Notes: generated by a model not told the origin, from the letters alone. Positions 26,895-35,137 are shown, numbered from the stretch's first letter. The stretch is 64,000 nucleotides of DNA from Vibrio tubiashii ATCC 19109 (GCF_000772105.1 NZ_CP009357.1:1-64000); one strand, 5' to 3'. Program-made: numbers and translations.

Positions 26895-27395
26895 ATGCGA
26901 TGTTCGATGACGGGTCGTCCAATGGAGTCCGGTGACGGCATATATGAAGACGGTGAATGGATTAGTTGGGACTGGATAAATAGCCAATTGCATCACCAAG
27001 AGCTCATATCTGAATACCCCCAAGCACAAATAGTCGAGGTCATTCAGGTTTTCGAGGATTTAGTGCGATCAGCATATGAATATCACCTGCTGACAGGGCG
27101 CTATCTTCAAATATGGGGGGAGCTAGGTGAGCTCTATGCGGAAATAAAACATGGTGTTCAGCGTCATCGACCAGGCACACAAGGTTCCGACGGTCGTATA
27201 GGTAACGATTGGGTTGAAATTAAAACCATATCTCCTGAGAAAGGTAGTAACAACGTTGAGGTAAAAAGGGCTGGTAATTTTAACAAGCTAATTATTGTTA
27301 AAATCAGTGAAGACTTTGAATTTGAATCAAAGGTTATTTCTCGAAAAAGCCTCGGAAAGGGTTCAGGCAAGAAAGCCAGATACTCTTGGGATTAG
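26895..27395 (+). CDS. Possible PD-(D/E)XK-fold nuclease
   Basis: 166 aa. The order GELGELYAE (E79), GSDG (D99) and VEIKT (E108, K110) is the spacing expected for a restriction-endonuclease-like active site (E...D...ExK), with a following strand (FNKLIIVKI). Proteins of the DUF6998/type II enzyme kind look alike. Methylase 32461 is 5 kb away, so pairing is uncertain. The gene follows the ankyrin lipoprotein by 52 bases. Could instead be a structural relative without activity. Confidence 0.5.
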   Translation: MRCSMTGRPMESGDGIYEDGEWISWDWINSQLHHQELISEYPQAQIVEVIQVFEDLVRSAYEYHLLTGRYLQIWGELGELYAEIKHGVQRHRPGTQGSDGRIGNDWVEIKTISPEKGSNNVEVKRAGNFNKLIIVKISEDFEFESKVISRKSLGKGSGKKARYSWD

Positions 27396-27401
27396 CCTGA
27401 C

Positions 27402-27881
27402 TTATGAAAACGGCTTTGGTGGATCATTGTCATAATAGTGTTTCGGGTGTCCATCCCAGATGTCATCAGCATTTCGCTCACGTTGGTCATATGCTCCTGG
27501 TGAGCTTGATGGTGTTTGCCTGATCCAGGCAAAGAAAATTAAGGTGATGACAAACCAGATGATGCTAAACACCTTGGCTACTATCCAACGTAAAACCCGA
27601 TACGGCCAAAACCGTTTTAAAGAAGCATCCATTGCGGCTCCCTCCTGTTTGATAGCATGGCCTGAACCCAGCCATACCAATAAGGCTCCAGTGATGGCGG
27701 AGATCACATGAAGCCACGGTGATACGAGCTGCCAAGGCTTACCAGTGAATAGTGGACCCAGGCCATACGCAATCAGAGCTGCAATTCCTGCCACCGCAAG
27801 AATTATCAGTCCGAGTACGTTGTAGAACCGTTCACGACGACTGAACGGATAATCAGTTAATTTATTCTGTAATCTGATCAT
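27402..27881 (-). CDS. Hypothetical membrane protein
   Basis: 159 aa with three or four membrane helices (~23-45, ~55-73, ~98-120) and a charged, Pro/Asp-rich C-terminal tail (YDQRERNADDIWDGHPKHYYDNDPP). Converges with the nuclease-like gene, the two stops being 6 bases apart. Not recognised. Confidence 0.6.
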   Translation of the reverse strand: MIRLQNKLTDYPFSRRERFYNVLGLIILAVAGIAALIAYGLGPLFTGKPWQLVSPWLHVISAITGALLVWLGSGHAIKQEGAAMDASLKRFWPYRVLRWIVAKVFSIIWFVITLIFFAWIRQTPSSSPGAYDQRERNADDIWDGHPKHYYDNDPPKPFS

Positions 27882-27941
27882 ATTCTAACCAAGTGGGTCC
27901 AGCCCAGATATATCAAGTCATGACAGAGATTATACCAAGAG

Positions 27942-27965
27942 TTATCCACCAATTTCTGTGGATAA
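27942..27965. promoter_or_regulatory. pair of inverted DnaA boxes
   Basis: TTATCCACC (27942-27950, one mismatch) faces TGTGGATAA (27957-27965), the exact complement of the DnaA box TTATCCACA. As an inverted repeat it has TTATCCAC/GTGGATAA arms. It lies in the ~95-bp gap between two minus-strand genes. Could be a DnaA site or simply a hairpin. Confidence 0.5.
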
Positions 27966-27975
27966 TCTCCGGGTA

Positions 27976-28407
27976 TTACGCGGCCACCTCTTTCCAATCC
28001 CAAGGCGTAAAACGGCTTTCCGAGGCCTCTAGCAGCTCAAGAACGGCTGTCTCCCCTTGGGCCACGGCCTGCCGTACATCTTCAATATTAACCACATCCT
28101 TCTCATAGTCCATCCAAGACAGGTGCTGATCCTCCTTGCCATTGGAGCGATAGTGGCTTTCACCGCCCTGATTGCAGTTGTGCTCCTGCCAATAATAGCT
28201 GTATGAGATGCCCTGCTGCCGGAGGTGATCGAGAATTACCTCAAGCCGAAGATCGCCACGACAGTTAATCCCGCCAATTTGTAGTTTGGTAATACCTTCG
28301 GAGTCATCAGATACCTGGTTGAGAATCTCGATGTCAGTTGAGGCGAAGAGGGCTGTCACCTTTTCGGTATGTACGGTACGGACGATCATAGATGTTTCGA
28401 TTGTCAT
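27976..28407 (-). CDS. Hypothetical protein
   Basis: 143 aa, acidic, soluble. A central stretch (HNCNQGGESHYRSNGKEDQHLSW) is rich in His/Cys and could hold a metal, though no standard finger is evident. Last gene of a minus-strand accessory operon running from 29356. AAGGTTCCTT precedes the ATG. Not recognised. Confidence 0.6.
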   Translation of the reverse strand: MTIETSMIVRTVHTEKVTALFASTDIEILNQVSDDSEGITKLQIGGINCRGDLRLEVILDHLRQQGISYSYYWQEHNCNQGGESHYRSNGKEDQHLSWMDYEKDVVNIEDVRQAVAQGETAVLELLEASESRFTPWDWKEVAA

Positions 28408-28424
28408 GTTAAGGTTCCTTCTGG

Positions 28425-28973
28425 TTAAAAAAGAGATAGTTGTGTTTCTCTAAATCCCAACTCCGAAGAGGGGAAGTTTTCTAAAAGCTTGCGTGCGAGG
28501 TCGGTCTCGTCGGCAAACCGAGTATTTGGCTGAAGTAGCGGTTCCAGCACCTCCTTTGCTTGGTATAACTCAACGTCTGTAGGGAAGACCCAATAGCAGT
28601 TACTTGGGCAGCTCATGCAAACACCAAGAGAAGACAGCGCATCCTTGATTGAAGTATCTGCCCACTGAGGAAGTCGAATCTCTACATGACCGTGCATATT
28701 GATTCGGACCTTCTTCCAACCAAATTCTTTATGTTCGTCTCCGATCAGGTAGCAGAGAGGTGACTGCTCCCTGTGCAGCTCCTCGGCAACATGCTGTAGA
28801 CCTTCTTTGTCCAGCTCGGACCCATGCGTATGGCGATAGCCAGTATGAGAAGCCCACTTGCCGTAGAAGCCCCATCCTCCGCACGATTTCTCCGCATAGC
28901 CTTCGAGGCCAGACACGATAATCGGTATTCTTTGCACGGATTCTTCTTCCGAAAAGGCACCGTTGAGGCTCAT
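28425..28973 (-). CDS. Hypothetical protein
   Basis: 182 aa, soluble, with a Gly/Trp/Tyr-rich N-terminal third (SCGGWGFYGKWASHTGYRHTHG) and a pair of cysteines at CMSCPSNC in the middle. The ATG overlaps the stop of the upstream zinc-ribbon gene by 4 bases (ATGA). Not recognised. Confidence 0.6.
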   Translation of the reverse strand: MSLNGAFSEEESVQRIPIIVSGLEGYAEKSCGGWGFYGKWASHTGYRHTHGSELDKEGLQHVAEELHREQSPLCYLIGDEHKEFGWKKVRINMHGHVEIRLPQWADTSIKDALSSLGVCMSCPSNCYWVFPTDVELYQAKEVLEPLLQPNTRFADETDLARKLLENFPSSELGFRETQLSLF

Positions 28974-29356
28974 GATTGCGAAGCCTCGCTGGTGGCAATG
29001 ACAGATTCATTCAATGAAACTGACTCTTCACAGTCATGGCAGTAGGATTCATCGTATGTCGCATAGAGGACGAATTCCTGAGCATTGACATCCCACGATG
29101 CGAATGCGTCCTTAACCACATTGTCACCGCCGCATTTTGAGCATGTCAGTTCGTATGCGCCGACTGGTGGCCGGTTGCGAACCGATTCAAGTCGGTACTC
29201 CTGCTCTTTTCCAAATGCGTGACATTGGTTTTCAGCCCATTTCATCACGCCGGATGGAATATGCTTTTTCAGCTCATCCATTACCCAGACTGGCATAAAG
29301 TAACCGGTACTGTTATTGGCTTCGGCAAGAGTTTTGTTCAGAGTCTCTTTGCACAT
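28970..29356 (-). CDS. Zinc-ribbon protein
   Basis: 128 aa. A four-cysteine knuckle (CSKCGGDNV at ~72 and CHDCEE at ~108) frames the segment KDAFASWDVNAQEFVLYATYD, a zinc-ribbon layout common in small plasmid and phage proteins. First gene of a minus-strand operon (28970, 28425, 27976), with the shared promoter-like motif 38 bases upstream (29394-29424). Function unknown. Confidence 0.65.
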   Translation of the reverse strand: MCKETLNKTLAEANNSTGYFMPVWVMDELKKHIPSGVMKWAENQCHAFGKEQEYRLESVRNRPPVGAYELTCSKCGGDNVVKDAFASWDVNAQEFVLYATYDESYCHDCEESVSLNESVIATSEASQS

Positions 29357-29393
29357 GATTTTGTCCTCTGCTTCCGTAAAATCTGTTTCATAA

Positions 29394-29424
29394 TCAGACT
29401 CTCATGAAAGTTCGGACTAGCAAC
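29394..29424 (-). promoter_or_regulatory. shared promoter-like motif, copy P1
   Basis: Minus strand: GTTGCTAGTCCGAA..., with CATGAGAG 16 bases after TTGCTA. One of seven copies; see the findings. It lies before the zinc-ribbon operon starting at 29356. Confidence 0.6.
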
Positions 29425-29436
29425 TGTACTTAGGTG

Positions 29437-29883
29437 CTAAGAGCGGTAAATCTCGATGAATATCTCTCGTGCTGCTTGCTCTGCTTTATGACACATTTCC
29501 ACATCAAACCAGCCAAAGTGACAAGCTTCGTGTTCAATGCCGAGCTTCTCTGCTAGACGCTTATATGCATCACTTCTGGTAAGCTTTCCTGACTTGTAAA
29601 GCGCCTCAAACGGCGATTTACAGCGCTTCCTTGCTTCACGCATCTCAGTGGTTGCGAGGGTGCCAAGCGGTATGTTGGTGAATGGGTGCATACCAACATA
29701 AGAGCCACATCCTTTACAGCGATATGCCCAAGGCCAGTCTCCGTAGGACCGACCATAAAGCTCATCATGATGAACAATTTCCACTGTATCGCCGCAATGC
29801 TGGCAGTCCGATGGGATAGGAAGAGGATTCTTGACCCGGTTCATAGCCTTCAGGCTTGGGTTCCAAGGTGTCTTCGGTTGCAT
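29437..29883 (-). CDS. DUF3268-type zinc-finger protein
   Basis: 148 aa: two CxxC pairs (CQHCGDTVEIV and CKGCGSYVGMH) with the family signatures YGRSYGDWPWAYRC, HPFTNIPLGTLAT and EMREARKRCKSPFEAL. This zinc-finger-containing domain is frequent in phage and plasmid genomes. The conserved C-terminal half is helical. Biochemical function is unknown. Confidence 0.75.
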   Translation of the reverse strand: MQPKTPWNPSLKAMNRVKNPLPIPSDCQHCGDTVEIVHHDELYGRSYGDWPWAYRCKGCGSYVGMHPFTNIPLGTLATTEMREARKRCKSPFEALYKSGKLTRSDAYKRLAEKLGIEHEACHFGWFDVEMCHKAEQAAREIFIEIYRS

Positions 29884-29892
29884 AGTTGGGAC

Positions 29893-30390
29893 CTATCGAA
29901 AAACAACACGTTGGGTGCGTGTCACGCATTGGTTTTGAACTCTGTGGCAGACCTCAGCAATGATGTAGCCGCTGAATGGGAGAGTGAAGATGGCTTCTGA
30001 GAGATTGAACCTATTGCTTCCGCATTGGCCTGTCATGTCCGGTAGGTAATAACAACTGAGTGTAAAGTAGTCGCCGTCATAGCAGTACCGGTCGTCGTCA
30101 TCGCAGTCCAGGTGATAAATGGGTGTGGCGTCCTGGGTAGACTGTTTATTTCCAAGGTAGTAGGTGAGCTCGTACCCTAGATCCGGCTTACCAAGTCGGA
30201 TGAATAGAAGAAATTCACCATCATTGAAATACGGGTCAATTTCTGGGATTTCGTCGAGCGCATTGTCATTGCTACCGATAATGTAGAAGTCTTCTATGGA
30301 CAGCACGCCAGTGTCCTGGAGATCTTCGGGCTTGCAGCCAGTCAATGCTGTGATGACGACTAATAAAGAAAATATAAATAGGCTTTTCAT
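29893..30390 (-). CDS. Hypothetical lipoprotein
   Basis: 165 aa with a lipobox LTGC (Cys ~19) after a clear signal, then an acidic beta-rich domain with several cysteines (DCDDDDRYCYDGDYF, CYYLPDMTGQC). The ATG at 30390 is preferred to the longer frame from 30528 because the signal peptide begins there and AAGGA precedes it. Outer-membrane or periplasmic; not recognised. Confidence 0.65.
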   Translation of the reverse strand: MKSLFIFSLLVVITALTGCKPEDLQDTGVLSIEDFYIIGSNDNALDEIPEIDPYFNDGEFLLFIRLGKPDLGYELTYYLGNKQSTQDATPIYHLDCDDDDRYCYDGDYFTLSCYYLPDMTGQCGSNRFNLSEAIFTLPFSGYIIAEVCHRVQNQCVTRTQRVVFR

Positions 30391-30400
30391 GTTGGATTCC

Positions 30401-30646
30401 TTACGCATAAAGTGCGGTGTGAAAAATATGTTCAACCGTGAAACCACGGAAAGGCTCGGTGGTATCAACAATCTCCTGCAATTGCTCAATGCTGAACTTC
30501 GCAAGAACGTCCTCTTTGTAGTGTTCATATAACCCAGCTACGCCACACATCGTGGCCACGCGCAGAAGGTTCCTGCGATCTTCATCTGAAGCTTTTGCTT
30601 GTCCAGCAAGTACAGCTAATAGACGGTCCAATATGTCTTTATCCAT
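30401..30646 (-). CDS. Hypothetical protein
   Basis: 81-aa helical acidic protein without membrane or signal segments. Between the 30943 gene and the lipoprotein gene in a minus-strand operon probably driven by motif P2 (30968-30998). Not recognised. Confidence 0.55.
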   Translation of the reverse strand: MDKDILDRLLAVLAGQAKASDEDRRNLLRVATMCGVAGLYEHYKEDVLAKFSIEQLQEIVDTTEPFRGFTVEHIFHTALYA

Positions 30647-30679
30647 TTGTCTACCTTTGTTTTGAATGAAGGAATATGC

Positions 30680-30943
30680 TCAGTTGAACTGCAATTTCAG
30701 CGTCCGCTTTACTCGGACAACTTTCACCTCACCCAAGTAGCTATATCTGCGCTGGAAGTGATAGTCGTCCCAATGCTCAAAATCTGGCGCATCTTGTTCT
30801 CCGATCCGCTTCACTTTGTTCTCTGTCTTCTTGCCGTAAAGCCTGTAGACATTTCCCGATTCAAAGACGACGGTATCTGGATTTCTGGCGTTAACAATCG
30901 CGGCATTACCTCTTTCCACGATGGACATTGACTCTTGGTGCAT
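30680..30943 (-). CDS. Hypothetical protein
   Basis: 87 aa, basic in the C-terminal half (KVVRVKRTLKLQFN), beta-rich. AGGGAG precedes its ATG. First gene of a minus-strand accessory operon, with promoter-like motif P2 25 bases upstream. Not recognised. Confidence 0.55.
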   Translation of the reverse strand: MHQESMSIVERGNAAIVNARNPDTVVFESGNVYRLYGKKTENKVKRIGEQDAPDFEHWDDYHFQRRYSYLGEVKVVRVKRTLKLQFN

Positions 30944-30967
30944 GACGGCATCTCCCTATTGATGATT

Positions 30968-30998
30968 CCAACGTACCCCAGAAACCTGAACTAGCAAC
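30968..30998 (-). promoter_or_regulatory. shared promoter-like motif, copy P2
   Basis: Minus strand GTTGCTAGTTCAGG..., the most diverged copy in its -10 half. Directly upstream of the 30943-29893 operon. Confidence 0.5.
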
Positions 30999-31054
30999 TC
31001 CGGTGAAAAGTCAGTATTTTTGGGCAATCAACCAAGGATTAGGGAGGGCATATA

Positions 31055-31450
31055 GTGAAGGTCTGCTGGCTACAGCTTGTTTTGATGGTGCTTGTCAGTG
31101 GCGCATGTTTAGGTGCGCGAGCGTCAGAACAAGAACAGGTATCTTTCTCCCTGGTCCGCCTGGTTCAAGACCGCTCCTTCTATGCGGGACGCTACCAACC
31201 GATCATCGATGGCCGATTCAACATACAATTAACATTCAATGGCCAGACTATCAGCCAATATCAATTCAGTCCTGGTGCTGCTCTGGGAATCGCTTCAACA
31301 GTGGCGTTTGTAGCTGACCAGAGAGGGCAAGCATTTACCTTAGAAGGCGACACAGATTCCCTTAAAAATGGTCAGTGCATCATGTATCTAAGATCTGGTG
31401 GTGTTGTACGTCATTGGGCTTTAATGGCTTTGCACAACTGTCTTGAATGA
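31055..31450 (+). CDS. Hypothetical exported protein
   Basis: 131 aa: hydrophobic signal (VLMVLVSGACLGARA), then a small beta-rich domain with two cysteines. The GTG start is supported by AGGGAGG 8 bases upstream. Not recognised. Separated from the 31521 gene by motif P3. Confidence 0.6.
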   Translation: MKVCWLQLVLMVLVSGACLGARASEQEQVSFSLVRLVQDRSFYAGRYQPIIDGRFNIQLTFNGQTISQYQFSPGAALGIASTVAFVADQRGQAFTLEGDTDSLKNGQCIMYLRSGGVVRHWALMALHNCLE

Positions 31451-31482
31451 GTTGCTGGATCAGAATCCCGTGAGATATTCGA
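31451..31482 (+). promoter_or_regulatory. shared promoter-like motif, copy P3
   Basis: GTTGCTGGATCAG... followed by CCCGTGAGATATTCGA. -35-like TTGCTG and -10-like GATATT are 16 bases apart. The last 16 bases are identical to copy P4 at 32177. Confidence 0.7.
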
Positions 31483-31520
31483 GTAACAACTAACAATTCG
31501 GGTATCGGCGAGGTTTCGAG

Positions 31521-31790
31521 ATGGCAATGGTAGAGTACATTGCTCAGCCGCCAGGTGTAGGCAATCGAAGGCAGCTTAGCGATATTGAAAAAGACCACAT
31601 CGTCTGTTTATTGAGGGCAGTGGAGCGTTTACCCATACTAAGCCAGCACGCAGTAGACGGTGTTGAAACAAAGGTGTCCTATGAGGTGCTGTGCAGGTGC
31701 CTGGAGGGTATCCACAAGAACCATCTTGAATTATCAAAATATGCAACTGCTGTACTGAGTGAGGAGAGGACGGATGAAAAATCAATTTAA
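31521..31790 (+). CDS. Hypothetical protein
   Basis: 89-aa helical protein, no signal. It begins 39 bases after motif P3, and its end overlaps the following DUF6283-like gene by 17 bases. Not recognised. Confidence 0.55.
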   Translation: MAMVEYIAQPPGVGNRRQLSDIEKDHIVCLLRAVERLPILSQHAVDGVETKVSYEVLCRCLEGIHKNHLELSKYATAVLSEERTDEKSI

Positions 31791-32154
31791 GTTGACCAAA
31801 CCATGCGCCAATTGTCCTTTCCGTAATGATGAGAGCGCTATTCACCTAGAGCCCGGTAGAAGGGAGGAAATCATTGAAGGCCTATTGTCCGGCCAAGACA
31901 TGACGTTTCATTGCCATAAGACGGTTTACAGGGAGGACGGGCGAAACTTTGATGAGGAAGGGAACTATCATCCTACAGATGTTTGCCAGTGCCCAGGAGC
32001 TGCTGCCGTTGCCAGAAAATATGGACGTGACACTGTGATGGTACAGGTTGCTACGAGAATGGGCGTAATATCTGAAGACCATTACGATTCCGCCCTGGAA
32101 CTGACCATCGGAAAAGACCAGCTTAACGTCGATCCGCAAAAAGCGAAAATATAG
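31774..32154 (+). CDS. DUF6283-like cysteine protein
   Basis: 126 aa. The pattern KPCANCPFRND near the N-terminus, FHCHKT in the middle and CQCPGAA later gives a Cys/His set that probably binds a metal, as in DUF6283-type proteins of plasmids and phages. The ATG at 31774 is preferred to 31759 because GAGGAGAGG lies just before it. Function unknown. Confidence 0.65.
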   Translation: MKNQFKLTKPCANCPFRNDESAIHLEPGRREEIIEGLLSGQDMTFHCHKTVYREDGRNFDEEGNYHPTDVCQCPGAAAVARKYGRDTVMVQVATRMGVISEDHYDSALELTIGKDQLNVDPQKAKI

Positions 32155-32176
32155 AAAACCGCCCGAATCCTCGATA

Positions 32177-32208
32177 GTTGCTAGTTAGGAAACCCGTGAG
32201 ATATTCGA
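32177..32208 (+). promoter_or_regulatory. shared promoter-like motif, copy P4
   Basis: GTTGCTAGTTAGGAAACCCG then TGAGATATTCGA. TTGCTA and GATATT are 16 bases apart. Upstream of the 32243-34161 operon. Confidence 0.7.
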
Positions 32209-32242
32209 TGAAAAGGCGAATATATTTCACGAGGCGAAGACT

Positions 32243-32449
32243 ATGGATCTCTTTCCTGATTTAGAAACCACAATCCCAAGAACACTATCGGAGCTTATCG
32301 AAGCCAGGGATAAGAAGGGGGTTGTTGATCTGCTGCGTACTCTCCCACGCGACCAATTTGACGAAACCGTCTGGAAGGCTGGCCTATCAACAATCGGCCA
32401 TCATCACGGCAGGCCGGCGATGATTGATCACATTATGCGGCAGCTTTAA
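32243..32449 (+). CDS. Hypothetical small protein
   Basis: 68 aa, helical, no signal. It starts 35 bases after motif P4 and ends 11 bases before the methyltransferase, so both probably share the transcript. Not recognised; a partner or regulator of the methylase is conceivable from position only. Confidence 0.55.
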   Translation: MDLFPDLETTIPRTLSELIEARDKKGVVDLLRTLPRDQFDETVWKAGLSTIGHHHGRPAMIDHIMRQL

Positions 32450-32460
32450 AGGGGGTGAGC

Positions 32461-34161
32461 ATGGATAACCAGTTTTACCCTACACCCGTATCGCTTGGAG
32501 TTAAGGCCTTCAATAAGTTCAAGAACCGGAGAATCACGCGACTACTGGAACCACAAGCTGGACGTGGAGATCTTGTGGACGTGGTGCATGAGCTTGCATC
32601 GGGACGCTACAGCAAGGTTGAGGTGGATTGTTGTGAGATTGATTTTAATAATCAGGCAATTCTTCGGGAGAAGAAATACCGAATCGTTGGCCATGATTTT
32701 TTGTCATACCGGGGAGCCTGTCTTTACAGCCATATTCTGATGAATCCGCCATTTGCTTCCGGTGTTCAGCATGTCCTTCACGCATGGAATCTTCTGTTCC
32801 ACGGGGAGTTAGTGGCCATTCTGAATGCGGAGACGATACGCAATCCGTATACAAAAGAGCGTCGTTTCCTGGTAGACATCATCGAGCAGCACGGATCTGT
32901 TGAATTCGTTTCTGAAGCATTCCTGTCACCGGATACACAGCGAAAGACACCGGTAGAAGTAGCCATTATCCATCTTGAGAAGGAATCCAATTTCAAAGCG
33001 GAGTTCATAGACAACCTCAAGAAGGAAAAGGTTGAGGAGGGAATAAGAGCCGATGACATCGAGGTACCTAAAGATTTGGTCGTGCCCAAGTCAAAAATAC
33101 AGAACATGGTCATTGCGTTTGAATGTGCTGTTGAGGCTGCCAGAAGCGCGGCTAAAGCGAACGCACGCGCCAATTATTACGCCAATATGTTAGGACGCTC
33201 GATTACTGATGAAACGACCAACTGTCATGATTCTGAAAGTTGCGTAAAAAGCGTAACTAGCGAACTGAATGAAGCCTATCTAAAGCTGAAGGAGCGGGCG
33301 TGGTCATCCGTACTCCGCTCAACGGAAGTCCTGGATAGACTTTCAAGTCAGGCACAGAAACGCTTGGAAAGTGAGTTTGCGTCCATCTGTGACCTTGACT
33401 TCACGGTCGAGAATATCTACGGCTTCCTGCAAGGGTTGGTGGAACAACAAGGAACCATTCAGATAGAAATGATCTGCGACGTTTTCGACATGATCAGCAA
33501 GTATCATCCGGAAAACCGAGCCTACTATCAGGGTTGGAAGTCAAACCAGAAACATAGGGTCAACGCCTACCGCGTTCTCATGACGAGGTTCATTATCCCC
33601 GCCAATCGCAGAGACTACTACTCATGGTCAAACAGTTTGGCATGGGATGATCAACAGATGTTTACAGACTTCGATAAAGTGTTTGCCATGCTGGACGGGC
33701 AGCATCACACAACACCTTATGGTGTCGTGAACCTGTTTGGCGACAAGTACAAAGAGCTAAGCAGTGGAGAACGGTGTTCAAGTGACTATTTCGACATTCG
33801 CTTTTATCCGAAAGCTGGGACATTTCATATCTTTCCGAGACGCAAGGACCTTATCGACAGATTAAACCGCATTGTCGGCAAACATAGGGCGTGGTTGCCT
33901 CAGAGCGATCAGGATGGTTCAACAGGTTTCTGGGAACAGTACGACAAGGCCGAGGCGGTTACCCGTCGAATGGACCTAAGTAGACTGAATTCGTGGCGGC
34001 TGAATCACGGCAGCGATGGTGAAAAGGAGAGGGAAGCCACCAAGCTGCTGGAGCAGCATGAGATGGCTTTGGAGAGGCTGGGAATTGATTTTGACGGAAG
34101 CAATGCAATTACAGATCAACGCGATGATGAAAGGCAAATACCACTGCTGAAGGCCTCTTGA
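32461..34161 (+). CDS. DNA adenine methyltransferase with DUF4942-like C-domain
   Basis: 566 aa. The N-terminal class I methylase starts with the QFYPTP motif (4-9), has a SAM-binding EPQAGRGD stretch (30-37) and the N6-adenine catalytic motif NPPF (95-98). The C-terminal half (~330-480) resembles DUF4942, often fused to such methylases in plasmids and phages. ATG 32461 is preferred to GTG 32455 because AAAGGGGG precedes it. No adjacent restriction enzyme is seen, so host-restriction evasion or epigenetic control of the element is more likely than classical restriction-modification. Confidence 0.8.
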   Translation: MDNQFYPTPVSLGVKAFNKFKNRRITRLLEPQAGRGDLVDVVHELASGRYSKVEVDCCEIDFNNQAILREKKYRIVGHDFLSYRGACLYSHILMNPPFASGVQHVLHAWNLLFHGELVAILNAETIRNPYTKERRFLVDIIEQHGSVEFVSEAFLSPDTQRKTPVEVAIIHLEKESNFKAEFIDNLKKEKVEEGIRADDIEVPKDLVVPKSKIQNMVIAFECAVEAARSAAKANARANYYANMLGRSITDETTNCHDSESCVKSVTSELNEAYLKLKERAWSSVLRSTEVLDRLSSQAQKRLESEFASICDLDFTVENIYGFLQGLVEQQGTIQIEMICDVFDMISKYHPENRAYYQGWKSNQKHRVNAYRVLMTRFIIPANRRDYYSWSNSLAWDDQQMFTDFDKVFAMLDGQHHTTPYGVVNLFGDKYKELSSGERCSSDYFDIRFYPKAGTFHIFPRRKDLIDRLNRIVGKHRAWLPQSDQDGSTGFWEQYDKAEAVTRRMDLSRLNSWRLNHGSDGEKEREATKLLEQHEMALERLGIDFDGSNAITDQRDDERQIPLLKAS

Positions 34162-34192
34162 TCGAATAAATGCAAAAAAGTGGATTTAAGGG

Positions 34193-34224
34193 GTTGCTGG
34201 TTCAGAAAGACATGAGAGATTGAA
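34193..34224 (+). promoter_or_regulatory. shared promoter-like motif, copy P5
   Basis: GTTGCTGGTTCAGAAAGACA then TGAGAGATTGAA. It precedes a possible 10-codon leader peptide (ATG 34235) and a terminator (34271), before the gene at 34314. Confidence 0.6.
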
Positions 34225-34270
34225 AGTAACAAAGATGTTGAGTGCTCCTTGTGAGTGTGTTGAGTGAGGT

Positions 34271-34296
34271 AGGCCCCTTCGGGGGCCATTTTTCTT
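34271..34296 (+). terminator. terminator/attenuator between P5 and the 34314 gene
   Basis: GGCCCC (34272-34277) and GGGGCC (34282-34287), followed by ATTTTTCTTT. It would end transcripts from P5 after ~65 nt. Confidence 0.8.
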
Positions 34297-34313
34297 TCTG
34301 ACAGGTAATCGAT

Positions 34314-34499
34314 ATGACCGAACAAATGTGGAAGCGACAAGAAATCAATCTCAAAGGCAGGATAACCCGTCTGGTCAATAAGATGAAAAGCGCGGATATG
34401 TTATCGGACAAACTGGAGATTAATCGTCAGGTCAAGGAGGCAAGGGAAGCTCTTAAACAGCACCGGCTTAATTTCTTTGAGATGACATCTTCAAACTAA
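34314..34499 (+). CDS. Hypothetical small protein
   Basis: 61-aa highly charged helical protein (Lys/Arg-rich first half). Weak ribosome site (AGG). The upstream terminator means expression may depend on readthrough or on a separate promoter. Not recognised. Confidence 0.45.
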   Translation: MTEQMWKRQEINLKGRITRLVNKMKSADMLSDKLEINRQVKEAREALKQHRLNFFEMTSSN

Positions 34500-34511
34500 A
34501 CGGTGGCTTTC

Positions 34512-34754
34512 ATGGATATTGTAATTAAGAACATAAGCCTTCTCACGGTCGAGCGGGGAAGACTTATGCTTTGCATCCCTACCGAAGATGGGGCTCATAC
34601 TTACCAGCAAATTGATAACCCCTATCTTATTGCTCGCCTTAAAAGCGCTGCCACGAAGGATTCGAACGGTAAAGCCAGTATCAGAATCACTATATCCGGT
34701 TCTGATGGCAGCAGTGCTGTTTCAAGCAGTGGTCAGGAGGATAATCAGGAATGA
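34512..34754 (+). CDS. Hypothetical small protein
   Basis: 80 aa. First half strand-rich (IVIKNISLLTVERGRLMLCI); Ser/Gly/Asn-rich tail. The ATG at 34512 is chosen over the in-frame GTG at 34503 since GGTGG is about five bases before it. Four-base overlap with the next gene. Not recognised. Confidence 0.5.
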   Translation: MDIVIKNISLLTVERGRLMLCIPTEDGAHTYQQIDNPYLIARLKSAATKDSNGKASIRITISGSDGSSAVSSSGQEDNQE

Positions 34755-35137
34755 ATACCCAAACAGCCTTCTCTTCGGTAGAGGAAGAAACGGCGCTTAC
34801 AGCAATGTGTATCTGGGAAGCTCTACTGGAGCGTATGTCCGGCAAAGACTGCGATGACGTGTATTCGCAGAAGCGGGAAGAAGTCGGCGCGTGTGAGATG
34901 CGGTCTATCGTACTCCATATATTGGCTCCAGCGGTCGAGGCTGCATACAATGTCGTCAAAGACGAATACCAAGATCCGTTTGATTGGGAGTTTGTACCGG
35001 CGTTTCTTGATCTGGCAGAACCCGTCCTGTCCCGTGGACTGTGGGCAATTAAGTCGATTGAAGCAGAGCAGATAGGTAAAGAGATTCTTCTTCAGTATCA
35101 GCAAGTAAATGTGAATGGCGGAGGTGCAGATGAATAA
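34751..35137 (+). CDS. Hypothetical protein
   Basis: 128-aa acidic, helical, soluble protein. Overlaps both neighbours by a few bases, indicating a translationally coupled trio (34512, 34751, 35130). Not recognised. Confidence 0.55.
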   Translation: MNTQTAFSSVEEETALTAMCIWEALLERMSGKDCDDVYSQKREEVGACEMRSIVLHILAPAVEAAYNVVKDEYQDPFDWEFVPAFLDLAEPVLSRGLWAIKSIEAEQIGKEILLQYQQVNVNGGGADE

